Under the pieces are notes generated by a model. It ran no database searches. It was not told the DNA's origin and saw only the letters and a list, made by a program, of their open reading frames with translations. 64,000 nt of DNA from Bacteroidota bacterium (GTDB lineage Bacteria; Bacteroidota; Bacteroidia; Flavobacteriales; Flavobacteriaceae). Positions 1 through 8,645 of this stretch are shown here, piece by piece (positions within the stretch are counted from its first letter, which is position 1; each line of letters begins with the position of its first letter). The stretch is from NCBI GenBank assembly GCA_029557895.1, contig JAKQHT010000002.1, positions 1 through 64,000 on the forward strand, written 5' to 3'. The translations under genes were made by a program, and so were the position numbers.

Positions 1-55
1 AATTGTTCAAATGAATTTAAACAAGTTTTGAAAGTCCAAGCGAAACGATCTTCGC

Positions 56-140
56 GCTCGAGTGGTGGAATTGGTAGACACGCCGGACTTAAAATCCTGT
101 GCCCGTTTTGGGCGTGCGGGTTCAAGTCCCGCCTCGAGTA
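56..140 (+). tRNA. tRNA-Leu (anticodon TAA)
   Basis: An 85-nt class II tRNA. The acceptor stem GCTCGAG (56-62) pairs with CTCGAGT (133-139), and A140 is the discriminator base. The anticodon TAA lies at 90-92 in loop CTTAAAA. A long variable arm (GCCCG/GGGC) and the T-arm GCGGGTTCAAGTCCCGC are clear. CCA is not encoded. One C-T mismatch sits in the anticodon stem. The long variable arm and TAA anticodon make the leucine identity firm. Confidence 0.97.
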
Positions 141-145
141 CATAG

Positions 146-192
146 AAAATCCGTAATAACTTTATATTTAAAGTTTTGCGGATTTTTTTTTT
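146..192 (+). terminator. Terminator after tRNA-Leu
   Basis: AAAATCCG (146-153) pairs with CGGATTTT (179-186), with further A/T pairing inside, followed by a run of T. It lies directly behind the tRNA. Confidence 0.6.
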
Positions 193-223
193 GAACTTAA
201 GGTGTGTTTATCCGAAATTTGAA

Positions 224-254
224 TTTGAGTTTTTGATTTTTTTTCGTATTTTTA
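224..254 (+). promoter_or_regulatory. Candidate promoter of the YegP-like gene
   Basis: TTTG (224-227) and TATTTTTA (247-254), 19 nt apart, resemble the Bacteroidota -33/-7 pair. The -7 box differs from TAnnTTTG at its last base. Weak because the region is very A/T-rich. Confidence 0.35.
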
Positions 255-279
255 AAGATAAATTATAATTTATTTAAAA

Positions 280-606
280 ATGGGAAAATTTGAAATCAGT
301 ACAGACAAAGCCGGTAAGTTCAGGTTCAACCTTAAAGCGGGTAACGGGCAGGTCATTTTGAGCAGCCAAGGCTATGAATCCAAGGCAGGATGCGCCAATG
401 GTATTGAATCCGTGAAGAAAAACTCGCAAGACGATGCCAGATTTGAAAGGAATACAGCTAAAAACGGAAGCCCTTACTTTAACTTGGTGGCTACCAATGG
501 ACAAATTGTTGGTACCAGTGAGATGTATTCATCTACTGCTGCAATGGAAAACGGCATAGCTTCTGTTAAGACCAATGCACCAGATGCTGATGTAGTAGAG
601 GTATAA
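280..606 (+). CDS. YegP/UPF0339 family protein (DUF1508 tandem repeat)
   Basis: A small cytosolic protein of 108 aa made of two copies of the DUF1508 fold. The first runs from about residue 1 to 50 (FEISTDKAGKFRFNLKAGNG, then SSQGY) and the second from about 57 to 102 (NGSPYFNLVATNGQ, then SEMYSS). The family is widespread but its molecular function is not established. There is no signal peptide. It stands alone between the tRNA and a convergent outer-membrane gene, and shares a perfectly palindromic terminator with it. The ATG at 280 is the only sensible start. Family assignment is firm; function is unknown. Confidence 0.9.
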   Translation: MGKFEISTDKAGKFRFNLKAGNGQVILSSQGYESKAGCANGIESVKKNSQDDARFERNTAKNGSPYFNLVATNGQIVGTSEMYSSTAAMENGIASVKTNAPDADVVEV

Positions 607-640
607 GCCAATTTTTTATCCGGTTTGCTGACCGAATTAA

Positions 641-672
641 AAAAGCCCGAATTTTATAAAATTCGGGCTTTT
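641..672. terminator. Bidirectional terminator, perfect 32-nt palindrome
   Basis: AAAAGCCCGAATTTT and its exact reverse complement meet at a short central TA, so a U-tract is present on both strands. It lies between the convergent YegP-like and outer-membrane receptor genes and can serve both. Confidence 0.9.
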
Positions 673-683
673 CGGTTTTTAAC

Positions 684-3422
684 TTACAATGTATAGATTA
701 ACCGGAACGTCACAAAGCGTGGCTGTATGTAATATTCCGTGGCACTTACCGAAACATTGCTCGTGTTGGTCTGGTTTTGTGATTTAGTGTCCAAAAGGTT
801 TGTAGCCTTTATCTGGTACTCAAGCTTGGCATCTTTGTTTTTTCTGTATGACAATGAAGCGTCCCAAAACTCATAATTATTGAGTGTCCGCTCTTGATTG
901 CTGTAATTGTTATAGGTGTAGCTGGTATTGAAGGTCAGTGATTTCCAGATGTAAGCATCAAATGCTAATCTTGGTGCATGGCTGAAAAACTTGGTCCTTG
1001 TAGAACCGAGGTCGTTGTCCTGCACAGAGTATCTGTAGCCAATCTCAAAATTTGGGGCTTCTTTGAAGTTTGACCGTATTTCAGCGCCATAGTTTTGGGT
1101 ATAGTTTTCGTTGACCGATCGTATTCCTTGAATGAACTGATTGAACTTTGAATAGGTAAGGCTTCCGTTTACCGATGCCCTGATTTTTCTAAAACTCCGC
1201 TGAAAACGTCCCGAAGCCGATAGGCTTTCATCTGCAAAACCAGAATTGAAAGGCGAACTGACGCTTACCACACTGCCGGGCTCAAAATTGGAAGCCGTAC
1301 GGATGTTGTCAATACTTTTGTTATAGTTGATATTGGCAAAAACATTGGTGTAATTGAACATGTTAAAACTGAAATAGGACAGGTTTAAGTTGTGCGATAG
1401 TGCACTTTCCAATTCCCTATTGCCCGAGAAAACCCGGTTGTAACCGTTCAGTACCAAGCCTTCTGCCAATTGGTTGATATCCGTAAACTGTGTTTGCATA
1501 CGATAGTTGAAAACAATGTTTTCGCTCTTTTTCAATTGGATACGGGTGTTGAAGTCGGGCAGCAATCGGAAAAAATTATCTGTGTATGTTGAACCTTGCT
1601 GTGTGTTTTTGGCGCTATAAGCGTGAGCAGAAACGCCTGGTGTAATGGTGAAAATCCCGGTTTTTAATTGATAGTGCGCTCCAAGATACAAGTCGGTAAA
1701 ATTATATTCCGTATCATTGGAGTCCAATCCGTCATTGATGGTAGGTGTTGGGTCAAAAGTGCTGCCATCTTCCAAAAACTGGAAAATATCGGAATCAAAT
1801 TTTTGGTTACTCAACAAGGCACCCAGTGTAAAATTGATGTTACTCTTGTTGTTCAATACGTTCCAGTAGTCCAATTTGGTGTCCAATTGATTTGATTTCA
1901 CGCGTTTGTTCTGTGCAATGTCATAAAAATCCAGACTACGGTCAAGACCCAAGCCAGAGGCGGTAGAATCATACGAATCTTGGTCAGGGCCATCATTATT
2001 TGCAGGGTCATTGGCCAAAATTGCATTGTAAAAAGGGTCTTCGTCTTGTAGCAAATGCTGTGCGGAAAAAGCAAAAATGTTCTTCTCGTCGAGCGTGTAA
2101 TAATAATTCAGGTTTTGGTTGATACTGTACGGGCTGGACTCTTCATATTGGTCGATGGTTCCAATGACGGACGACAAATAGTTTTGTTCTTGAGATTCTT
2201 TGGACATCCGCCCCAAAATATCATAATCCAGTTGATTGCTGGAGTTCGGTTTGTACTTCGCGCTCAACTTTAGCATACCAAGGTCGCTGCGTTGCAGGGT
2301 GTTGCTTTCGGTGGTTTCATCGGGGATACCAAGGTCGGTATCCGTGTACTGCGTGATCCTATTTTCCTGTAGTCCGATCTTGCTGCTGGACATTATGGCG
2401 AAACCGCTCAAATCTAACGTCTGTTTTGGGGAGTAGCTGAAATTGGCTGCGCCAAATTTGGTATTGATGTCTTTGGCACGATTGTTTTGCATGGTCAGAA
2501 AGCCCAGATCGTTGTTGCCGAGGCTAATGTTGGTGCCGCTTTGCGAACTCGGCATTCGGAATCCTCCCGTAAAATTGAAATAATCACGTCTGGTAAAGGC
2601 TATTTCACCTATATTATTGATGTCACCAATAAGATTGATGCTGTATTTTGGACTGTAGTAGAACAGTTTTGGCTGCACTAAATACAAACCATCCCGGTCA
2701 GCAACACCGGTTCCGCCCGTGATGTCGCCAAACCAAAAATTGGTCTTTCCTTCTTTTAGTTTGATGTTGATGGCAATGTTGTCCTGATTGTTGGTCACGT
2801 TGCTCAACTGCCCGATTTCCGCATAGTTTTTCAGTACTTGCACTTTGTCAACGGCATTTGCAGGAATGTTTTTTGTGGCAAGCTTGGAGTCGCCGTCAAA
2901 GAAATCTTTGCCATCTACCATAACCTTTGTGACGGTTTTGCCCTCAATCTCTATCTGGCCTTCATCGTTGACTTCAACGCCGGGTAAATTTTTGAGCACA
3001 TCGCCAAGTTTCCGTTCGGTACCTTTGTTGAACGAATCGGCATTATAAACGATGGTGTCGCCCTGAATGGTCACCGGCATTTCATAAGTAAGTTGTATCT
3101 CGTCCAGCGAATTGTCAAACTCCAACGAAAAGTCTTTGGAAAGGTCGGTTTCTTCTGTAGAAACAACATTATCGGAGGTTTTCATCCCCACGTAGCTGAC
3201 CTGAATTCTGTAAGTTGTGTTTTTGTTTAGGTTGAGCTTGTAACGTCCTTGCTCGTTGGTAATGGCGTAAGATTCTAAAGTGCCGCCGTTCTGGTTAATG
3301 GCAATGACGTTAGCGAGTTCCAATGGATTCCCGATACTGTCCTTTACGACACCTTCGAGCTTTATTTGGGCAAAAGTAAGATTGGCTGCAAGCAGCAGAA
3401 ATAAAAAGACAAGTTTTTTCAT
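684..3422 (-). CDS. TonB-dependent receptor-like outer-membrane beta-barrel protein
   Basis: A 912-aa outer-membrane protein. It has a signal peptide ending LTFAQ (about residue 19), then a carboxypeptidase-regulatory-like beta domain (about 20-105, beginning KLEGVVKDSIGNP). A plug-like domain follows (about 118-215, with IQGDTIVYNADSF, LKNLPGVEV and VMVDGKDFFDG), then a long barrel rich in aromatic strands that ends FRLIYTL. This is the OMP_b-brl_3/TonB-receptor-like family common in Flavobacteria. No TonB box is obvious and the substrate cannot be read from the sequence. I chose the ATG at 3422 over one 42 nt upstream because the signal peptide begins there. It follows the GLPGLI gene by 38 nt, so the two are probably co-transcribed. 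Confidence 0.88.
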   Translation of the reverse strand: MKKLVFLFLLLAANLTFAQIKLEGVVKDSIGNPLELANVIAINQNGGTLESYAITNEQGRYKLNLNKNTTYRIQVSYVGMKTSDNVVSTEETDLSKDFSLEFDNSLDEIQLTYEMPVTIQGDTIVYNADSFNKGTERKLGDVLKNLPGVEVNDEGQIEIEGKTVTKVMVDGKDFFDGDSKLATKNIPANAVDKVQVLKNYAEIGQLSNVTNNQDNIAINIKLKEGKTNFWFGDITGGTGVADRDGLYLVQPKLFYYSPKYSINLIGDINNIGEIAFTRRDYFNFTGGFRMPSSQSGTNISLGNNDLGFLTMQNNRAKDINTKFGAANFSYSPKQTLDLSGFAIMSSSKIGLQENRITQYTDTDLGIPDETTESNTLQRSDLGMLKLSAKYKPNSSNQLDYDILGRMSKESQEQNYLSSVIGTIDQYEESSPYSINQNLNYYYTLDEKNIFAFSAQHLLQDEDPFYNAILANDPANNDGPDQDSYDSTASGLGLDRSLDFYDIAQNKRVKSNQLDTKLDYWNVLNNKSNINFTLGALLSNQKFDSDIFQFLEDGSTFDPTPTINDGLDSNDTEYNFTDLYLGAHYQLKTGIFTITPGVSAHAYSAKNTQQGSTYTDNFFRLLPDFNTRIQLKKSENIVFNYRMQTQFTDINQLAEGLVLNGYNRVFSGNRELESALSHNLNLSYFSFNMFNYTNVFANINYNKSIDNIRTASNFEPGSVVSVSSPFNSGFADESLSASGRFQRSFRKIRASVNGSLTYSKFNQFIQGIRSVNENYTQNYGAEIRSNFKEAPNFEIGYRYSVQDNDLGSTRTKFFSHAPRLAFDAYIWKSLTFNTSYTYNNYSNQERTLNNYEFWDASLSYRKNKDAKLEYQIKATNLLDTKSQNQTNTSNVSVSATEYYIQPRFVTFRLIYTL

Positions 3423-3460
3423 TGAGATATTGTTTTGGTGGTTAGGAAAAGAAAGAAAGA

Positions 3461-4354
3461 TCAAAACCGTGGACGTCCGCCCCTGCCTCCGTACATTTCG
3501 CGCATTTCTTCCATTTTCTTTTTCATTATGTCATTATATTCCTGTTTGCTGACTTCCTTGCCTTTTGATGGCCTTTTGATGTCTTGTTTTTCTTCTGGAT
3601 TCAGGACAATCTTTGAACATAAAATTGTGGTTCTATTGGCACTGACCTCCAATATCAGTCCTGGTAGTCCCCAATAATCGTCGGGGCCTTGGTTAACTGG
3701 GATCTGGGGAGTGTACCAAGCGGTAACGATGATCTCCTTTGGCACTTCGATCTCATCCAACGGATTGTCAGAACCTTCCTTTTTGGTGGAATCTTTGGCC
3801 GTTGTGTTTTCTTTTTTGTCGTTGTTGTTCCTATCTCTCCTCCTCATATTGGCAAAATCCATTTCGTCAACTTGCTTTACTGCCGTAGCTTTAAAACAGG
3901 TATATTGCCCTATTTTTTTGGTCTCGTTGGTCATTTCCCAAGCCAATGGCTGTAAGGAATCTTTTACCAAAAATTGTTTGCCAAAAAATTCCTGTTCTTG
4001 CACCAATTGCTTGTCTTTTATGTTTTTGTACTGTGGCCCTCCGGATAAGCTGCCCGCCATCCCAAAGCGCATGCCTCCACCCGCACCGGGAGCTTCCAGT
4101 TTTTCTTCTTCTTTATATAGCGATTCTGTTCTGTTGAATGTGAGGATGTAAGTCTTTTCGAACATGCTTTTCATCCTGTCTGCTATTTGTTTTTTTTGTG
4201 CCTCGCTCATCTGGCCGCCCCGATCCCAACCGTTCATATCGAACGTGGTTTTGGATTCGTAATAGGCAACGCCCCGAAAGTCTTTTTGGGCAAAAACCGT
4301 ACTGCAAAGTGCGAAGAATAAGAGAAAACTTAATTTAATAGTATTTGATTTCAT
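3461..4354 (-). CDS. GLPGLI family secreted protein
   Basis: A 297-aa protein with a clear signal peptide (FALCSTVFAQ, cleavage near residue 23). The family hallmark GLPGLI sits at residues 229-234 within DYWGLPGLILEVS. Family members are Bacteroidota-specific, probably periplasmic or surface-exposed, and typically encoded beside a TonB-receptor-like gene, as here. A low-complexity basic/acidic segment covers about 170-197, and the C-terminus is Gly/Arg-rich (GGRGGRPRF). Function is unknown; a role as accessory protein to the adjacent receptor is inference from gene order. It is the first gene of a two-gene minus-strand unit. Confidence 0.9.
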   Translation of the reverse strand: MKSNTIKLSFLLFFALCSTVFAQKDFRGVAYYESKTTFDMNGWDRGGQMSEAQKKQIADRMKSMFEKTYILTFNRTESLYKEEEKLEAPGAGGGMRFGMAGSLSGGPQYKNIKDKQLVQEQEFFGKQFLVKDSLQPLAWEMTNETKKIGQYTCFKATAVKQVDEMDFANMRRRDRNNNDKKENTTAKDSTKKEGSDNPLDEIEVPKEIIVTAWYTPQIPVNQGPDDYWGLPGLILEVSANRTTILCSKIVLNPEEKQDIKRPSKGKEVSKQEYNDIMKKKMEEMREMYGGRGGRPRF

Positions 4355-4507
4355 GTTGTGGGTTTTACTGGTATTTTATTTTGATACTCCTATAAGACTT
4401 GTTGAAGCGTATAAAGTTAAATCCCTAAAAGTTAAAATTGCCTTAAATTTTATACAAAGCGCGTATTTTGAATTTTGATGTTAATTTTTTGTACTTTTCA
4501 TTCCACA

Positions 4508-5287
4508 ATGAAACCTATTCTATTTATTATTTCTTGTTTTACCATTTCGGTTTTCTCTCAAGAAACCGTCGAGGCAAAGTTGGTCAGAACGCAAGCCATT
4601 GATCTGCATACTATCGTTGGGATTGACAATTTTGGTGCTGTATACCACGTAAATGGAATTGTTTTGCACAAAACGAGTAGTGGAAAAGACTTGGTGTACA
4701 GCAATGTGCAGTTGGGCAATATCACCACTGTTGGTATTTTCAATCCGTTAAAAATCAATATATTTTATAAAATTTTCAATACAGCTGTCATTCTCGACAA
4801 TCGTTTGGCCGAGGCACAAAAGATAGACTTTAACACTGTGCAGCCGTATAAAAACGTATCGCACATTGCTACGGGATATGATACGACACTATGGGTTTTC
4901 AATGCCGATATGCAACAATTGGAATTGTTCGACTATAAAACCAATAAGACAAGGGTCGCGACCATTCCTGTGCAATCCAATGTTTTGGATCTGGTGAGCA
5001 ATTACAATTTTTGTTGGCTCCTGACCGAAAAATTCCTGTACAAATACAATTATTTTGGAAGTCTGGTAATGAAGATAGAAAACCGAGGGTTTACCAAATT
5101 GTCTGAAAGCAATGGAAATCTTGTGCTAAAAGAAGACAAAGGGTTGCAGTATCTACCAAAAGATTATGAAAGACCACTGCCGATATCGGTCAATGGATTG
5201 TTGATAAGTCAGTTTTTTGTAACGGCCGAAACCTTGTATATTTACGATTCCAAAAAATTACATCAGTTCCAACTCATAATAAAGTAA
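4508..5287 (+). CDS. Secreted protein of unknown function, coupled to deoxynucleoside kinase
   Basis: 259 aa with signal peptide MKPILFIISCFTISVFSQ. The rest is a string of short beta-like segments (for example YDTTLWVFNADMQQLELFDY and NFCWLLTEKFLYKYNYFG), suggesting a propeller-like or repeat beta fold. No known domain is recognised. The ATG at 4508 was chosen over one 33 nt upstream because the signal sequence starts there. The stop codon is only 2 nt from the deoxynucleoside kinase start, so translation is probably coupled. The pairing of an exported protein with a cytosolic kinase is not explained by function. Confidence 0.75.
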   Translation: MKPILFIISCFTISVFSQETVEAKLVRTQAIDLHTIVGIDNFGAVYHVNGIVLHKTSSGKDLVYSNVQLGNITTVGIFNPLKINIFYKIFNTAVILDNRLAEAQKIDFNTVQPYKNVSHIATGYDTTLWVFNADMQQLELFDYKTNKTRVATIPVQSNVLDLVSNYNFCWLLTEKFLYKYNYFGSLVMKIENRGFTKLSESNGNLVLKEDKGLQYLPKDYERPLPISVNGLLISQFFVTAETLYIYDSKKLHQFQLIIK

Positions 5288-5289
5288 GT

Positions 5290-5904
5290 ATGCACGTTGC
5301 AATAGCAGGAAACATTGGTGCCGGAAAAACAACATTGACCAAATTATTGGCAAAACATTACAAATGGGAGCCGCAGTTAGAAGACGTTGTAGATAATCCT
5401 TACCTCGATGATTTTTACAACCAGATGGAACGCTGGAGTTTTAACCTTCAGGTGTATTTCCTAAACAGCCGCTTTCGCCAGGTGTTGCAGATCCACCAGA
5501 GTGGGAAGGAAATCATACAGGACAGAACAATCTATGAAGATGCCCATATTTTTGCTCCCAACCTGCACGCCATGGGCCTGATGACCAATCGCGATTTTGA
5601 AAATTACCGCTCGCTCTTTGATTTGATGGAAACCTTGGTGAAAGGCCCGGATTTATTGATCTATTTGAGAAGTTCCATCCCTAATTTGGTGGCACAGATA
5701 CACAAACGTGGGCGCGAGTATGAAAATTCCATCAGTATTGATTATTTGAGCCGCCTCAATGAACGTTATGAAGCATGGATCCATGGATATGACAAAGGCA
5801 AGTTGCTTATCATAGACGTTGATGACATCGATTTTGTGACCAAACCAGAAGATCTTGGGTTTGTCATCAATAAGATCGATGCCGAAATCCACGGTTTGTT
5901 CTAA
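5290..5904 (+). CDS. Deoxynucleoside kinase (dNK family)
   Basis: A cytosolic enzyme that phosphorylates deoxynucleosides to monophosphates (nucleotide salvage). 204 aa, the usual size. P-loop GNIGAGKTT lies at residues 7-15. The DRTIYED motif (78-84) carries the conserved catalytic-site Asp-Arg pair, and an Arg-rich lid KRGREYE lies at about 139-145. The family includes deoxyadenosine, deoxyguanosine and deoxycytidine kinases; substrate preference cannot be told from sequence. It is downstream of, and nearly abuts, the secreted protein gene. Confidence 0.92.
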   Translation: MHVAIAGNIGAGKTTLTKLLAKHYKWEPQLEDVVDNPYLDDFYNQMERWSFNLQVYFLNSRFRQVLQIHQSGKEIIQDRTIYEDAHIFAPNLHAMGLMTNRDFENYRSLFDLMETLVKGPDLLIYLRSSIPNLVAQIHKRGREYENSISIDYLSRLNERYEAWIHGYDKGKLLIIDVDDIDFVTKPEDLGFVINKIDAEIHGLF

Positions 5905-6008
5905 CGGGAACCCAAACAATTGGCTGTTTAAAAAACAACCGCCCCAAAAACACGTTTGCAAGTCAGAAGCAATCCCGTAAAAGTTCAGTACTACGAGTTC
6001 AGCTTTGC

Positions 6009-6034
6009 AAGATCGCGTTTTTGAAGCGGTCTTT
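6009..6034. terminator. Candidate terminator between dNK and hppA
   Basis: AAGATCGC (6009-6016) pairs with GCGGTCTT (6026-6033), with one G-T pair, followed by TTAATTT. It lies between convergent genes. The U-tract is short. Confidence 0.45.
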
Positions 6035-6055
6035 TAATTTACGGCATCCTGCCTG

Positions 6056-8440
6056 TTATTTGGCAAATATGGTTTCTACCAAAATGTTTTGGCTTTCGGT
6101 TTTGATGAGTTCTACTTTGTCTTTGACCTCATCAAGAGCGCCATAGATGATTTCTTGGGTTTTTTGAGTTTTTCCGTTGACGATCTCTGTTCTGGTGATG
6201 ACCGCTTTGGCATTTTCTGGGCCTTCAGAATAGATTTCTACTTTTACAGAGTCAATGTCTTTTGCCACAGCTTGTGCCACAGCAGTTTCGGAATGTCCGC
6301 CCAAAATAGGGGCAATTACCAATCCGACCAGACAGGTCAACTTGATCAAGATATTCATTGATGGGCCAGAAGTGTCCTTGAACGGGTCGCCAACGGTGTC
6401 ACCGGTTACGGCGGCTTTGTGGGCGTCACTTCCTTTATATTCTATTTTCCCGTTGATTTCTACACCAGCTTCAAACGATTTTTTGGCATTGTCCCAAGCA
6501 CCTCCGGCATTGTTTTGGAAAATAGCCCACATCACACCGCTCACACATACTCCGGCCATATAGCCGCCCAGTGGTTCTGCCCCGAAAAGCAAGCCGATAA
6601 CAATAGGTGTAATAATGGTAATCAACCCTGGTACCAACATTTCTTTTAATGCAGCTTTAGTGGAGATTTCCACGCATTTACCATATTCAGGCTTGCCTTT
6701 GCCTTCCATGATGCCCGGTATTTCCCTAAACTGACGACGTACTTCCTCAACCATCTGCATGGCTGCTTTTCCAACAGATTGCATTGCCAAAGCAGAGAAT
6801 ACCACCGGAATCATGCCGCCAACAAAAAGTGCTGCCAACACATCAGCTTTAAAAATGTTGATACCGTCAATACCTGTAAAGGTTACATAAGCTGCAAATA
6901 AAGCCAAAGCCGTCAATGCAGCAGATGCAATTGCAAAACCTTTGCCAACGGCGGCAGTCGTATTTCCTACTGAATCCAAAATATCGGTACGCTCACGGAC
7001 TTCTTTTGGCAATTCGCTCATTTCGGCTACACCACCAGCGTTATCGGCAATTGGCCCAAAGGCATCGATGGCTAACTGCATGGCAGTTGTAGCCATCATT
7101 GCAGAAGCAGCCAAAGCAACACCATAGAAACCTGCCAACTCATAAGAGCCGTAAATGGCCGCCGCAAACAAAATAACGGAAAGCAAAGTCGATTTCATCC
7201 CGATTGCCAAACCGGCAATAATGTTGGTTGCAGCTCCTGTGGAACTGTTTTTTACTATTTCCAATACCGGTTTTTTGCCCAAACTGGTATAGTATGCGGT
7301 TACGGCTGAAATCAATGCGCCAACTGCCAATCCTATACAGGCTGACCAGAACACATTGATGGATGGGATGTTTTTGTAGCCTTCACCAAAGAATTTCATG
7401 GTCATGGTTTCCGGCAACATCCAAGCGATTAAGAAATAACTGGCAACCAAAGTCAAGATGATGGCTGTCCAGTTGCCTGTATCCAGTGCTTTTTGAACTT
7501 GTGCTTCTCTGGCAGTATTATCTTTGATGCGTACCAAGAAAGTTCCCAATATGGATGCTAAAACACCCACGCCGGCTATAACCAATGGCAGCAAAATGGC
7601 TCCCATACCGTTGAATGAAAGGTGCTCAATGCCGTTATCGGACATGTCTTTGATGATATAGTTGCCCAATACCATCGATGCCAGTACGGTTGCTACGTAA
7701 GAACCGAACAAATCGGCACCCATACCTGCTACGTCACCTACGTTATCACCTACGTTATCTGCAATGGTGGCAGGGTTTCGTGGATCGTCTTCAGGGATAC
7801 CGGCTTCTACTTTACCAACAAGGTCTGCGCCCACGTCGGCAGCTTTGGTATAAATTCCACCACCCACACGAGCAAACAGTGCGATAGATTCAGCACCTAG
7901 AGAGAAACCTGCCAAGGTTTCCAGTACGATGGTCATATTGTTATAGAAAGTGCCTTCTGCCCCCATAAATTGCCCAACGAAGAACATGAATAGCAAACTC
8001 AATCCAAGAACGGCAAGACCAGCTACCCCAAGTCCCATAACGGTACCACCTCCAAACGACACTTTCAATGCCTGTGGCAAACTGGTTTTGGCGGCTTCGG
8101 TAGTACGCGCGTTGGCTTCTGTAGCGATGCGCATCCCGATGTTTCCTGCCAGGGCAGAGAAAAATGCCCCAAATATAAATGCCGGAACAATCATCCAGCT
8201 TGTGGTATCTACCACTTGCGAAATGCCGAACAAGGCAGCCGAAGCGATGACCACAAATATGGCCAAGAGTTTGTATTCAGCGTTAAGGAATGCCAATGCA
8301 CCTTCTTTGATGCTTTTTGAGATGCTTTGCATCTTCTCGTTGCCAGCAGCTTGTTTTTTGATCCAAGCCATTTTGACGAACATAAAAAGGAGCCCTAAAA
8401 CGGCCAGTGCGATAGGCACAAAAATCATGTTTGATTCCAT
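6056..8440 (-). CDS. hppA: Membrane-integral ion-pumping pyrophosphatase
   Basis: Hydrolyses pyrophosphate and exports H+ or Na+ across the inner membrane. 794 aa with about 16 membrane segments. The active-site signature [11 protein letters not shown] is at 202-212 and [19 protein letters not shown] at 218-236. [10 protein letters not shown] (492-501) has Ala496 and Gly499 where K+-independent enzymes have Lys and Thr, so a K+-dependent enzyme is expected. The membrane-helix 6 position that is Glu in Na+-type pumps is Gly246 (ADLFGSY), which argues for the H+-pumping flavobacterial group. After the last helix there is an unusual soluble tail of about 75 residues rich in Lys, Glu and Val. Single gene with its own promoter. 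Confidence 0.95.
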   Translation of the reverse strand: MESNMIFVPIALAVLGLLFMFVKMAWIKKQAAGNEKMQSISKSIKEGALAFLNAEYKLLAIFVVIASAALFGISQVVDTTSWMIVPAFIFGAFFSALAGNIGMRIATEANARTTEAAKTSLPQALKVSFGGGTVMGLGVAGLAVLGLSLLFMFFVGQFMGAEGTFYNNMTIVLETLAGFSLGAESIALFARVGGGIYTKAADVGADLVGKVEAGIPEDDPRNPATIADNVGDNVGDVAGMGADLFGSYVATVLASMVLGNYIIKDMSDNGIEHLSFNGMGAILLPLVIAGVGVLASILGTFLVRIKDNTAREAQVQKALDTGNWTAIILTLVASYFLIAWMLPETMTMKFFGEGYKNIPSINVFWSACIGLAVGALISAVTAYYTSLGKKPVLEIVKNSSTGAATNIIAGLAIGMKSTLLSVILFAAAIYGSYELAGFYGVALAASAMMATTAMQLAIDAFGPIADNAGGVAEMSELPKEVRERTDILDSVGNTTAAVGKGFAIASAALTALALFAAYVTFTGIDGINIFKADVLAALFVGGMIPVVFSALAMQSVGKAAMQMVEEVRRQFREIPGIMEGKGKPEYGKCVEISTKAALKEMLVPGLITIITPIVIGLLFGAEPLGGYMAGVCVSGVMWAIFQNNAGGAWDNAKKSFEAGVEINGKIEYKGSDAHKAAVTGDTVGDPFKDTSGPSMNILIKLTCLVGLVIAPILGGHSETAVAQAVAKDIDSVKVEIYSEGPENAKAVITRTEIVNGKTQKTQEIIYGALDEVKDKVELIKTESQNILVETIFAK

Positions 8441-8467
8441 ATAGATGTTGATTTGTTAAATGTTCGG

Positions 8468-8497
8468 CAAAAGTAGTAAAATACTGTTAATTACAAA
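8468..8497 (-). promoter_or_regulatory. Promoter of hppA
   Basis: On the minus strand, TTTG (8494-8497) and TACTTTTG (8468-8475) are 18 nt apart, a full match to the Bacteroidota consensus. The inferred transcript starts about 20 nt before the ATG. Confidence 0.65.
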
Positions 8498-8645
8498 ACC
8501 CATTGTGATATGTAATAATATGGGATTGATGACTGTGGCATTTGTTGACATTCAGGCAATTTGTACAAATTGCGTTGTGGGATTAATATTTTGATGAATC
8601 AGAATAGAGGGCATTTTATGCTATAACACCGTGGGTCAACCATCA

